Notes: generated from the sequence alone by a model not told the origin. Numbered from the stretch's first letter, positions 1-6,855 are shown. The stretch: 15,891 nt of DNA from an uncultured Arcanobacterium sp. (GCF_947253055.1 NZ_CAMXYE010000030.1:1-15891), one strand, 5' to 3'. Program-made: numbers and translations.

Positions 1-196
1 CGGGGCCTACCCAACCAGCAAAAGCGGGATAGTGGCCAGATCCTCCACCCACAACAACAGCTACCTCACCACGCGGGCTTTCAGTAGCGCGCACTACACC
101 TCCATGTACCAGCTGTACATGATTAGGAAAAGCAGCCGTAAAACCTTTCAAGGAATCGGCAGCAAATTCTTCGGGGTTATTTACTAAAAATGTCAT
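1..196 (-). CDS. DhaK-domain kinase, N-terminal part (dihydroxyacetone or erythrulose kinase family)
   Basis: This gene runs off the left edge; only its first 65 codons are present. The visible protein begins MTFLVNNPEEFAADSLKGF and reaches GGGSGHYPAFAGWVG at residues 50-64, the substrate-loop signature of the DAK1 (DhaK) domain. His55 lies where the DhaK family has a conserved histidine at the triose site. The family transfers phosphate from ATP or a phosphoprotein to dihydroxyacetone or related ketoses. E. coli DhaK has GHEPAHAGYVG, whereas the GHYPAF form seen here is, as I recall, commoner in long actinobacterial DAK proteins, some of which act on erythrulose; that assignment is inference. 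I chose the ATG at 196 because GGAG lies six bases upstream. An in-frame ATG at 208 lacks a ribosome binding site. The nucleotide-binding DAK2 part and the catalytic centre lie outside the window. Confidence 0.85.
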   Translation of the reverse strand, partial: MTFLVNNPEEFAADSLKGFTAAFPNHVQLVHGGVVRATESPRGEVAVVVGGGSGHYPAFAGWVGP

Positions 197-300
197 TTCC
201 TGCTCCATTGCTTATGACGATAAAAATCGATTACTTAACAGTGTAACTAGAAAGTCGAGGTGTCTATAACGGGGCACCCCCATAACACCATAAAACCTCC

Positions 301-322
301 GCTATATCCTATATGATATAGC
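301..322. promoter_or_regulatory. Perfect inverted repeat, candidate operator of the kinase gene
   Basis: GCTATATC, six bases, then GATATAGC form a perfect 8-bp inverted repeat. It overlaps the -10 hexamer of the candidate minus-strand promoter at 313-341 and lies between the kinase start and the regulator fragment, a classic position for a repressor operator. AT-rich palindromes can arise by chance, so the binding protein is unknown. A GntR-family protein would be the natural candidate given the neighbouring FCD fragment. Confidence 0.4.
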
Positions 323-341
323 TTGTTTAGATGTGGCGCAA
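313..341 (-). promoter_or_regulatory. Candidate promoter of the DhaK-domain kinase gene
   Basis: On the minus strand TTGCGC (341-336) and TATCAT (318-313) are separated by exactly 17 bases, close to the housekeeping sigma consensus. Transcription would start near 306, giving a leader of about 110 bases before the ATG at 196. The -10 lies inside the inverted repeat at 301-322, so a bound repressor would block it. No other spaced pair of similar quality was seen between the kinase and the FCD fragment. Confidence 0.4.
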
Positions 342-422
342 GACGCAAAAAACCAAATAAAAACCACGGACCCACTAGTAAGAAATCATTTTTATAAAAA
401 CTGCTTGGGTAAACCGAGCTAC

Positions 423-761
423 CTAGTTACTGCTGGTAGATTCAATTATTTTATTGCTAGCAGTGGATCTATTTAGCACATTTAAAAGGTGATTCGTCAT
501 TGCGTTTCGAATTTGCTCTACATCTCCGTCTTTAAAAACGTCGAGTATTTGCTGGTGTTCTGCTACCGCTATGAGTGTATCGGAAGATTTAGTCAATAAA
601 TTTTGCCTGATGCGGTGGATATTAAATGAAAGATTATCGGCAGTTTTTTCTATGTAGCTATTTTCGCAGTATTGCAAAATCGTAGGGTGGAAATTCCAAT
701 CAGCGGAAAAGTAGGGAATTAAATTTTCTACTAAGAGGCTCAGGGGCTCCTGGGCGGGCAA
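423..761 (-). pseudogene. GntR-family regulator remnant, FCD ligand-binding domain only
   Basis: The 112-residue frame matches only the C-terminal part of an FCD domain, the ligand-sensing half of FadR-subfamily GntR regulators. It has the D-x-x-F-H motif (DWNFH, about residues 21-25), a helix with SYIEKTADNLSFNIHRIRQ, and the typical end H-x-x-I-L-D-x-F-K-D-G-D-x-E-x-I-R-x-A-M-x-x-H-L. A full protein of this class is about 220-250 residues with an N-terminal winged helix; here about the first half is absent. The frame closes at a TAA at 822-824 and no winged-helix coding was found further upstream in any frame I read. The only usable start is a TTG at 761 with AAGG just upstream, so an FCD-only protein cannot be excluded. 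It lies upstream of, and codirectional with, the sugar kinase, which suggests a lost operon regulator. Confidence 0.6.
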
Positions 762-787
762 TTGCCTTAATCTAAATTTTTGAATAC

Positions 788-830
788 AGGGGCAGGTTCC
801 ATTCTGGGAGCCTGCTCCCTTTTATTTATT
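788..830 (+). terminator. Hairpin followed by T-rich tract, plus-strand terminator shape
   Basis: GGGGCAGGTTCC, a short ATTCT loop and GGGAGCCTGCTCCC form a bulged GC-rich stem, followed by TTTTATTTATT. The right arm alone can also fold as GGGAG-CCTG-CTCCC. The shape is that of an intrinsic terminator reading rightward, but no plus-strand gene lies upstream in the window. It could block read-through, end an antisense transcript, or be a chance structure upstream of the FCD fragment. Confidence 0.45.
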
Positions 831-1026
831 CTTTCTAATTTTGCTACTTAGCTTGCTTATATTGCAGCTTTAATAGATATGAATATAGACCTTGCCCTGG
901 CGTAGGCTTAGGTCCTAAAAGCGTGGCACTATCCGCAAAATATCTGGAATACCTCTACTCGGTGGTTGAAAGTGGCATAATAAACACTTGTGTAGTTAGA
1001 TACACGCAATATTGAAAAGAGAAAGT
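831..1026. other. Intergenic stretch without a recognisable gene, upstream of the OPT transporter
   Basis: About 200 bases separate the hairpin from the transporter start. The plus frame is open from about 840 to 1014 but contains no convincing start with a ribosome binding site, and its translation matches no family I know. The minus strand is broken by stops. A CATAAT hexamer at 976-981 resembles a -10 box but has no matching -35. Remnants of the missing regulator N-terminus would be expected here on the minus strand, but I could not recognise them. Confidence 0.4.
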
Positions 1027-3003
1027 ATGGCTAAAAACAAAACAGAATCTTCACCGCAGGCCGCTACGAGCGTTCGAGAGCTCACGCTGCGGGCAGTAAT
1101 AATTGGCGGATTAATTACCCTAGTATTTACCGCTGCAAATACTTATTTAGGATTAAAAGTAGGGCTTACCTTTGCCACTTCTATCCCCGCCGCCGTTATT
1201 TCTATGGCTGTGCTGCGAAAATTTGCTGGGCATACGGTAGTAGAAAATAACATCGTGCAGACCATCGCTTCAGCTGCCGGCACGCTTTCCGCAATTATTT
1301 TCGTGCTTCCCGGTCTAGTAATGATCGGTTGGTGGAGTGGATTTTCGTATTGGACCACCATGTTTGTCTGTGCCATTGGCGGTACTTTGGGCGTCATGTA
1401 TTCCATACCGTTGCGCCGGGCCTTGGTGACGGGTTCTGATTTGCCTTACCCAGAAGGAGTAGCGGCCGCTGAGGTACTAAAGGTAGGCGATGAAACTGGC
1501 TCGGCAGAAGAGAATAAACGCGGCTTAAAAATAATTATCGTCGGTTCTCTTACTTCCGCGGGCTATGCTTTAGCTACTGCTTTTAAAGCCGTAGCTGGTT
1601 CGCTTTCCGCTGCTTTCCGTATTGGGGGGAGCGGCACTATGGCCGGCGCTTCGCTTTCCCTCGCTTTAGTCGGGGTCGGGCACCTAGTAGGCCCGGCAGT
1701 GGGTATTGCCATGGTCGTCGGTTTAGTGATTTCTTATGGTGCTTTGCTCCCCATTTTTACCGCCGGCGAAGCCGCAAATGCCGATTCTTTGCTGGATTTT
1801 GTCGGTACCGTATTTCAGCATGATGTGCGCTTCGTGGGCGCAGGAGCAATGGCTATAGCTGCTATTTGGACTTTAATTAAAATTATTGGCCCTATCGTAA
1901 GTGGAATGAAAGAATCTCTCGCTTCCTCCCGTAAACGGGAAGAAGGGGAGACGGTGCCACTCACGGAGCAAGATATTCCGTTCAAGATCGTCTTGCTCGT
2001 GACGCTGCTCTCGATGATTCCAATCGGTTTCTTGCTGTGGAATTTCCTGCATTCTTCACCAATAAGCCATCACACGGCGATACTGCTTATTTCCTCTATT
2101 CTTTTCGTGCTGCTGGCGGGCTTAATAATTGCCGGTATTTGCGGTTATATGGCCGGTCTAATCGGAGCTTCCAACTCTCCAATTTCGGGAGTAGGAATTA
2201 TCGTAGTAATTGCTTGCGCGCTCCTCGCGCTATTGGTGACGGGGAGTGAGAAAGATGTAAATCCCACGGCTCTCGTGGCTTATACTCTCTTCACCACTGC
2301 TATCGTATTTGGAATTGCCACAATTTCTAACGACAATCTGCAAGATTTGAAAACTGGACAGCTGGTAGGAGCTACTCCTTGGAAGCAGCAGGTGGCTCTG
2401 GTAATTGGGGTAGTCTTCGGCTCTTTGATTATTCCGCCGATTCTGCAGCTCATGCTCACGGCTTTTGGATTCCAAGGCATGGAAGGGGCGGGCCCTGATG
2501 CCTTGGCTGCGCCGCAGGCGGCCCTGCTTTCTTCGGTAGCTCAGGGAATATTTGGTGGTAACCTCAACTGGGCACATATTGGCTTAGGTGCTCTTATCGG
2601 TATGGGGGTAGTAGCCATAAACGAGGTACTTATTCGTACCACTAAATACTCTTTACCTCCTTTAGCGGTAGGCATGGGTATGTATCTGCCTTTCAGCTTG
2701 ACCATTATGGTGCCGCTCGGGGCGTTAATCGGCTATATCTACAATAAGCGGGCAGATAAGCAGAGCAATCCAGCGCAATCGAAGCGTTTGGGAGTACTGC
2801 TTGCCACTGGCCTTATCGTAGGTGAATCGCTTTTTGGAGTATTAAACGCCGGTATTATCGGGGCTACGGCGAATCCAGATGCGCTGGCAATTATGCCAGA
2901 AAGCTTTGCGGGAGCCGCTATTCCGCTCGGCGTAATCGTATTTATAGGTACGCTGATTCTTAGCTACCGGTGGGTAGAAAAGAAATCGCAGGAAGTGAAG
3001 TAG
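1027..3003 (+). CDS. OPT-family transporter
   Basis: A 658-residue integral membrane protein of the OPT/YSL superfamily, which imports oligopeptides or metal-chelate compounds across the cytoplasmic membrane with protons. About 16 hydrophobic segments can be read from residue 20 onward, with a hydrophilic loop rich in charged residues near residues 290-320. Family signatures are visible: the first-helix region ending NTYLGLKVG with an adjacent FATSIPAAV, and SDLPYPEGVAAAEVLKVG, the bacterial OPT equivalent of LPFPEGTAAAEVL. Length agrees with the bacterial clade (about 600-700). The frame is also open to a TTG at 1012, but I prefer the ATG at 1027, preceded by the purine-rich AGAGAAAG. It is monocistronic, converging on folA across a strong terminator. 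Substrate cannot be deduced; no peptidase or siderophore gene is adjacent. Confidence 0.88.
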   Translation: MAKNKTESSPQAATSVRELTLRAVIIGGLITLVFTAANTYLGLKVGLTFATSIPAAVISMAVLRKFAGHTVVENNIVQTIASAAGTLSAIIFVLPGLVMIGWWSGFSYWTTMFVCAIGGTLGVMYSIPLRRALVTGSDLPYPEGVAAAEVLKVGDETGSAEENKRGLKIIIVGSLTSAGYALATAFKAVAGSLSAAFRIGGSGTMAGASLSLALVGVGHLVGPAVGIAMVVGLVISYGALLPIFTAGEAANADSLLDFVGTVFQHDVRFVGAGAMAIAAIWTLIKIIGPIVSGMKESLASSRKREEGETVPLTEQDIPFKIVLLVTLLSMIPIGFLLWNFLHSSPISHHTAILLISSILFVLLAGLIIAGICGYMAGLIGASNSPISGVGIIVVIACALLALLVTGSEKDVNPTALVAYTLFTTAIVFGIATISNDNLQDLKTGQLVGATPWKQQVALVIGVVFGSLIIPPILQLMLTAFGFQGMEGAGPDALAAPQAALLSSVAQGIFGGNLNWAHIGLGALIGMGVVAINEVLIRTTKYSLPPLAVGMGMYLPFSLTIMVPLGALIGYIYNKRADKQSNPAQSKRLGVLLATGLIVGESLFGVLNAGIIGATANPDALAIMPESFAGAAIPLGVIVFIGTLILSYRWVEKKSQEVK

Positions 3004-3029
3004 TGCTTCGCCTTTAATTATCTGTAAAT

Positions 3030-3064
3030 AATTTGGGAGCAGACGGCCAGTCTGCTCCCAAATT
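3030..3064. terminator. Bidirectional terminator between the OPT gene and folA
   Basis: A perfect 15-bp inverted repeat, AATTTGGGAGCAGAC and GTCTGCTCCCAAATT, flanks a five-base GGCCA loop. The AT-rich ends of the stem provide A and T tracts on both strands. It sits 27 bases after the transporter stop and 16 bases after the folA stop, so it can serve both convergent units. Confidence 0.85.
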
Positions 3065-3079
3065 GCTAAATAAGTGCTT

Positions 3080-3631
3080 TTATCGAGTATAGAGCGTAAA
3101 GCGGTAATTAATTCCTTTTTTTGATTGCCGCCAAGTGGGCCTAGCAAGATTCTCTGCCGGAGGATCTTGGTAGTATATTTCCCACGCAGCGTCGATCTTT
3201 GGCGCGAAGGTATCAGCTTCCGGCACCGCAATATCAATATCGGTCACCGCCAAGATATCTGCTTGTGCCAGCGCGTGCTTATAGAGAGAAGCCCCGCCAA
3301 TTATCCAGCTGAGATTCAAAGGATTGTTATCTGGCGTATCACCAATCTGCCCAGTAACTGCACTAGCGGCTTTGATAGCGCTTGCTAAATCGGGACATAC
3401 GTGCGCGCCCTCTGCCTTATAGTCACTTTGCCGCGTGACTACAAAATTTGTTCGCTGCGGGAGTGGGCGAAATTTATCGCCCAAGGATTCCCACGTCCGC
3501 CGCCCCATAATTACGGGATGGCCGATTGTGAGCTGTTTAAAAATCTGCATATCTTCAGGAACTCGCCACGGAATAGTGCCCGATTTCCCGATAGCTCCAG
3601 ATTTTCCCTGCGCCCAAATCATTCCCAGCAT
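3080..3631 (-). CDS. folA: Dihydrofolate reductase
   Basis: FolA reduces dihydrofolate to tetrahydrofolate with NADPH in the cytoplasm, regenerating the cofactor oxidised by ThyA. The 183-residue protein shows the family blocks in order: IWAQ near the N-terminus, GAIGKSGTIPW (12-22), the PED motif with Asp27 at the position of the E. coli catalytic acid, VIMGRRTWESL (about 40-50), the nucleotide-binding WIIGGASLYKHAL, and a C-terminal YRFTLYTR strand. It is slightly longer than the usual 160-170 residues. The start ATG overlaps the thyA stop as TAATG, so translation is probably coupled to thyA. Antifolate sensitivity was not assessed; no obvious anomaly in active-site residues was seen. Confidence 0.96.
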   Translation of the reverse strand: MLGMIWAQGKSGAIGKSGTIPWRVPEDMQIFKQLTIGHPVIMGRRTWESLGDKFRPLPQRTNFVVTRQSDYKAEGAHVCPDLASAIKAASAVTGQIGDTPDNNPLNLSWIIGGASLYKHALAQADILAVTDIDIAVPEADTFAPKIDAAWEIYYQDPPAENLARPTWRQSKKGINYRFTLYTR

Positions 3632-4440
3632 TATACGGCCACCGGAGCTTTAATAGCGGGATGATGCTGGTAGCCTTCGGAAGCGCGAATATCGTCCATC
3701 TGATAGGAAAAAATTGAAGGCGCCTTCTTTAGCTCTAGCTTCGGGAAAGGATAAGGAGTGCGCGAAATCTGCTCTTTTACCTGTTCAATATGGTTAGTGT
3801 AGATATGGCAATCGCCTCCCGTCCACACAAATTCACCTACTTCTAAATCGCACTGTTGCGCCACCATATGCGTGAGCAAAGAGTAGGAAGCTATATTGAA
3901 GGGCACTCCTAAGAAAAGATCAGCAGAACGTTGATAGAGCTGGCAAGAAAGCTTTCCATCTGCCACATAGAATTGGAAAAATGCGTGGCAGGGCATAAGC
4001 GCCATTTTTTCTAGTTCGGCTACATTCCAAGCAGATACGATAATGCGGCGCGAATCGGGATTAGCGCGCAGCGTATCTATTACTTGCTGGATTTGGTCAA
4101 TATGTGCACCATTTGGAGCTGGCCAAGAACGCCACTGATAGCCGTATACCGGGCCTAAATCGCCGTTTTCGTCTGCCCATTCATCCCAAATAGTGATTCC
4201 CTGCTCTTGCAGCCAGCGGATATTAGTGTCTCCGCGCAGAAACCACAGCAATTCCCCTTTTACTGCTTTCATTGCGACGAATTTAGTGGTGATACGCGGG
4301 AAACCCTCCGTCGCTAAATTGTAGCGGAGTTGCTTTCCAAACAGAGAGAGGGTACCGGTGCCAGTGCGGTCGCCTTTCGTAGCTCCATTTTCTAGTACTT
4401 CAGCTAGAAGGTCTTCATACTGTCTATTAATTATCGCCAT
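3631..4440 (-). CDS. thyA: Thymidylate synthase
   Basis: ThyA methylates dUMP to dTMP using methylene-tetrahydrofolate, releasing dihydrofolate for FolA. The 269-residue length is that of the short bacterial type. Visible motifs are GDRTGTGTLSLFG (23-35), the catalytic Cys151 in ALMPCHAFFQFYV, QRSADLFLGVPFNIASYSLL for dUMP and folate contacts, GDCHIYTNH, and a C-terminal end in PVAV whose last residues close over the active site. The start is supported by AGGA seven bases upstream. It is the middle gene of a three-gene minus-strand unit, 26 bases after the DUF2505 gene and overlapping folA by one base. The C-terminus ends APVAV, as expected for a full-length protein. Confidence 0.97.
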   Translation of the reverse strand: MAIINRQYEDLLAEVLENGATKGDRTGTGTLSLFGKQLRYNLATEGFPRITTKFVAMKAVKGELLWFLRGDTNIRWLQEQGITIWDEWADENGDLGPVYGYQWRSWPAPNGAHIDQIQQVIDTLRANPDSRRIIVSAWNVAELEKMALMPCHAFFQFYVADGKLSCQLYQRSADLFLGVPFNIASYSLLTHMVAQQCDLEVGEFVWTGGDCHIYTNHIEQVKEQISRTPYPFPKLELKKAPSIFSYQMDDIRASEGYQHHPAIKAPVAV

Positions 4441-4466
4441 AGTTCTATCCTAGAGGAGATAAGTAT

Positions 4467-5003
4467 TTAGTTGCTTAAGATGTGCATAATCAGATCTTTA
4501 TCATTTTCGAGTATCTGCGGGGCGTAGCTTAAAATTTTCTTCTCAATTAGGGGCCCGAAGAAAGGATCACTCGCTTTTAGAGTTCCGCTATAGATGATTT
4601 TACTCCCAGGTGCAGCGGGAAGAGCTACTCCCGCTAAAGTTATTTTGAGTGGCGCTCCCTGGATATCGATTCGGTAATCCATATCCATTTTTGCGTAGTC
4701 ACTATCGGTGTGGAATACGGCGGTGAGGTTAATATCGGCTCCGCGCGGAAGTAAATTTCTTGCCAAACCGGGTAGCCGAGTATTTTCAATATGCACCGCG
4801 AAGGTAATCTCCGTATCGGGAAGACCATTGCCAGGAATATCTGCAGCGGTGCTGGTAGCGGCGCCCAGAGCAGAGCTCTCCTGCAATTCATAGGAAGTGA
4901 GCGCCAGTTTTTCAGCGCGGGCGGCAAAAAGTGCCCGGCTCTTTAGTACTGGACATAACTGGGATAGTTCTGCTGTAAAAGTCATCTCATATCTAAAATC
5001 CAT
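4467..5003 (-). CDS. DUF2505-like protein
   Basis: A 178-residue protein resembling the actinobacterial DUF2505 family, thought to adopt an SRPBCC-like lipid- or ligand-binding fold; its biochemical role is not known. There is no signal peptide and no membrane segment, so a cytoplasmic location is likely. The most family-like part is the C-terminus: a strand-loop-strand GSKIIYSGTLKASDPFFG followed by a long helix containing LIEKKILSYAPQILENDKDLI. The central part alternates beta-rich hydrophobic strands. The start ATG at 5003 has AGGAG only one base away, too close for normal use, but TTTAAT lies seven bases upstream, so the mRNA may be leaderless. It leads the unit with thyA and folA. Family assignment is by pattern recognition only. 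Confidence 0.7.
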   Translation of the reverse strand: MDFRYEMTFTAELSQLCPVLKSRALFAARAEKLALTSYELQESSALGAATSTAADIPGNGLPDTEITFAVHIENTRLPGLARNLLPRGADINLTAVFHTDSDYAKMDMDYRIDIQGAPLKITLAGVALPAAPGSKIIYSGTLKASDPFFGPLIEKKILSYAPQILENDKDLIMHILSN

Positions 5004-5009
5004 ACTCCT

Positions 5010-5015
5010 ATTAAA
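5010..5015 (-). promoter_or_regulatory. -10 hexamer for the DUF2505-thyA-folA unit
   Basis: On the minus strand TTTAAT (five of six bases of TATAAT) ends seven bases before the A of the ATG at 5003, the spacing that places the transcription start on the start codon. No clear -35 was found at 16-18 bases. It faces away from the pdtaS -10 at 5029-5034, so the two divergent promoters overlap. Confidence 0.4.
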
Positions 5016-5028
5016 TCGAAAAACCGTC

Positions 5029-5034
5029 TATCCT
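5029..5034 (+). promoter_or_regulatory. -10 hexamer for pdtaS, leaderless start
   Basis: TATCCT fits the actinobacterial TANNNT pattern and ends seven bases before the GTG at 5041. A transcript would begin at or next to that GTG. No well-matched -35 was seen. There is also no convincing ribosome binding site ahead of the GTG or of the ATG at 5050, which supports a leaderless reading. Confidence 0.4.
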
Positions 5035-5040
5035 GAAAGT

Positions 5041-6468
5041 GTGCCTACTATGACAAAAATTTTAGAGCGCGCTGGGCGTCTCAATGCGGGAGAGCGGGAA
5101 CGCTTACATTTACTTATTGGAGATTGGTCTACCATTGCCGATATCTCTTTTTCGGATCTATTGCTCTATGTGGAGACTTCTGCTGGTTATGTAATAGGAG
5201 CCCACTCGCGCCCAGCTACAGCAGCCACCATTATCGAAGCTGATATCGTGGGCGACCGTGCTGCCCGCATAGATTTACCCAATATCGAGCAGGCGTGCCG
5301 CGATAAAAATATATTTCGGCAAAATCGCGACGGGGTGCTCCACACCTATATTCCAGTAGTTTATGAGGGGTCTATAATAGCGGTAATGCAGGTAGTAACG
5401 GCAGAAGTGCCGGATAGAGTACCTTCGCAGCGCCACGAAAACTATGAAGAAATTTCTCAGACGTTGTTTCATATGGTGGCGAGTGGAGAATTTCCTTTTA
5501 GCGGCGTCCCTTTAGGGGTGCGGCGAGGTGCGCCTCGGGTATCAGACGGCGTAATCCATTTAGATTCAGAAGGGGTAGTAATCTATGCGAGCCCGAACTC
5601 GGTATCGCATTTTCGGCGGCTTGGCGAAGAAAAGCCGCTCGCGGGGCGAGTGTTGGCTGAAGTGGTCACGGGGCATTTGGAAGAGTATGCAGTGCCGGAC
5701 GAATCTTTGCCCTTGGTGCTAACTGGGAAAGCGGCTTGGAACTCGGAAATTACTACGCACGGCGTCACTATTTCAGTGCGCAGTGTGCCACTCTTAGAAA
5801 ACGGAAAAAGACTGGGCGCAATTGTGATGAGCCGCGATGTCACGGAGCTACGCCGGCAAGAGCAGCAACTTCTTTCCAAAGATGCCACTATTCGGGAGAT
5901 AAATCATCGGGTAAAGAACAATCTGCAGACAGTTTCGGCGCTGTTGCGTCTGCAGGGAAGGCGGGCTTCCAATGCGGAAATTAAAGAAGCACTCGGGCAG
6001 GCCCAACGCCGCGTAGAGATGATTGCCCTAGTGCATGAGGGGCTTTCCCAGACGGTAGACGAAGTGGTGGAATTTGATTCTGTATTCGGTTCCCTGCTGC
6101 GCATGGTGCGTGATATTGCGGTCACTTCTAATAACGATGTGAATATTGATTTTACGGGTAGTTTTGGGAAAGTGCGGGCCGAGCAAGCTACTGCGCTGGC
6201 GATGGTGCTAAATGAAATAATTTCTAACGCGATAGAGCACGGGCTTTCTGCAGGCGGTGAGATTCAGGTGCGGGCAACCCGCACAGACAATCTTCTTCAT
6301 CTGGAGGTGCAGGATAACGGGGTAGGAATCGGCGATAAAATGCCCGGAGATGGCCTCGGGACGAAAATCGTTAAGACTCTGGTGAACCACGAACTAGATG
6401 GCAGGATTAGCTGGGAAAATGCTCCAGAGGGGGGCACGCTCGTAAAAACTACTATGCGTTTGCGCTAA
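5041..6468 (+). CDS. pdtaS: PdtaS-type sensor histidine kinase
   Basis: A cytoplasmic histidine kinase of the HisKA_2 type, predicted to phosphorylate the ANTAR RNA-binding regulator PdtaR, which is not in this window. The 475-residue protein has no membrane segment. Order: GAF-like domain (about 1-150), PAS-like domain (about 170-280), the phosphoacceptor His289 in SKDATIREINHRVKNNLQT, then an ATPase domain with NEIISNAIEHG (N box), DNGVGIG and GDGLGTKIV. This closely follows M. tuberculosis Rv3220c as I remember it. The frame is open upstream to 4897, over the DUF2505 gene, but alignment with the mycobacterial N-terminus and the TATCCT box favour the GTG at 5041; the ATG at 5050 is an alternative. 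The positions of mycobacterial Cys53 and Cys57 hold Ile52 and Ser56 here. It converges on whiB1 with a 21-base gap. Confidence 0.93.
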   Translation: MPTMTKILERAGRLNAGERERLHLLIGDWSTIADISFSDLLLYVETSAGYVIGAHSRPATAATIIEADIVGDRAARIDLPNIEQACRDKNIFRQNRDGVLHTYIPVVYEGSIIAVMQVVTAEVPDRVPSQRHENYEEISQTLFHMVASGEFPFSGVPLGVRRGAPRVSDGVIHLDSEGVVIYASPNSVSHFRRLGEEKPLAGRVLAEVVTGHLEEYAVPDESLPLVLTGKAAWNSEITTHGVTISVRSVPLLENGKRLGAIVMSRDVTELRRQEQQLLSKDATIREINHRVKNNLQTVSALLRLQGRRASNAEIKEALGQAQRRVEMIALVHEGLSQTVDEVVEFDSVFGSLLRMVRDIAVTSNNDVNIDFTGSFGKVRAEQATALAMVLNEIISNAIEHGLSAGGEIQVRATRTDNLLHLEVQDNGVGIGDKMPGDGLGTKIVKTLVNHELDGRISWENAPEGGTLVKTTMRLR

Positions 6469-6489
6469 ATAGTAGAGGTGAGCGGGGCA

Positions 6490-6738
6490 CTAGCCGACGC
6501 GGCGGGTGTGCACATTGCGGCGGCGAATAGCCCGCCGTTCGTCTTCGGACATTCCACCCCAAACTCCGGCATCTTGGCTGGTATCTAAAGCCCATTTTAA
6601 GCAAATATCTAGTACAGAGCAGTTGCGGCATATCTGCTTAGCTTTCTCTGCCTGCGCTAAAGCAGGACGCGAAGAACCGATAGGAAAAAATAATTCCGGA
6701 TCTTCATTTAAACAAGCTGCTCTGTGGCGCCAATCCAT
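6490..6738 (-). CDS. whiB1: WhiB1-type iron-sulfur transcriptional regulator
   Basis: An 82-residue WhiB-like protein. Cys9, Cys37, Cys40 and Cys46 give the C-Xn-C-X2-C-X5-C pattern that binds a 4Fe-4S cluster. The GVWGG turn and the basic tail beginning ERRAIRRRNVHTRR form the parts that contact the principal sigma factor and DNA. The sequence is collinear with M. tuberculosis WhiB1 nearly throughout (MDWRH, DEDPELFFP-like block, PALAQ, GVWGGMSEDERRA), so orthology is well supported. WhiB1 is essential in M. tuberculosis and its cluster reacts with nitric oxide; extending that here is inference. The ATG at 6738 has AGAGG six bases upstream. Its convergent pairing with pdtaS matches the Rv3219/Rv3220c arrangement. 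Confidence 0.95.
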   Translation of the reverse strand: MDWRHRAACLNEDPELFFPIGSSRPALAQAEKAKQICRNCSVLDICLKWALDTSQDAGVWGGMSEDERRAIRRRNVHTRRVG

Positions 6739-6855
6739 TATTTGCCTCTGCCTCCGAGTATGGAATCGATTTTATTTACCGGATATGCTCTTACATACCT
6801 TCGTGAACTACAACTAATAACTTTTGCAGGTTTGCGGGTGCTAGTAAAGAGGTAA

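Noticed and set aside
840..1014. Open plus-strand frame ahead of the OPT gene
   Set aside because: No start codon with a ribosome binding site, no recognised domain, and the translation looks random; kept as intergenic.
2230..2577. 115-residue antisense frame inside the OPT gene
   Set aside because: Composition is that of reversed membrane-protein codons, with no motif or start signal.
3030..3064. Hairpin as a mobile repeat related to the one at 788-830
   Set aside because: Both share only GGGAGC and GCTCCC arms, which are common in GC-rich terminators; loops and flanks differ.
4897..5040. N-terminal extension of the pdtaS frame
   Set aside because: It overlaps the DUF2505 gene in antisense, has no match to PdtaS N-termini and no ribosome binding site; the GTG at 5041 aligns with the family start.
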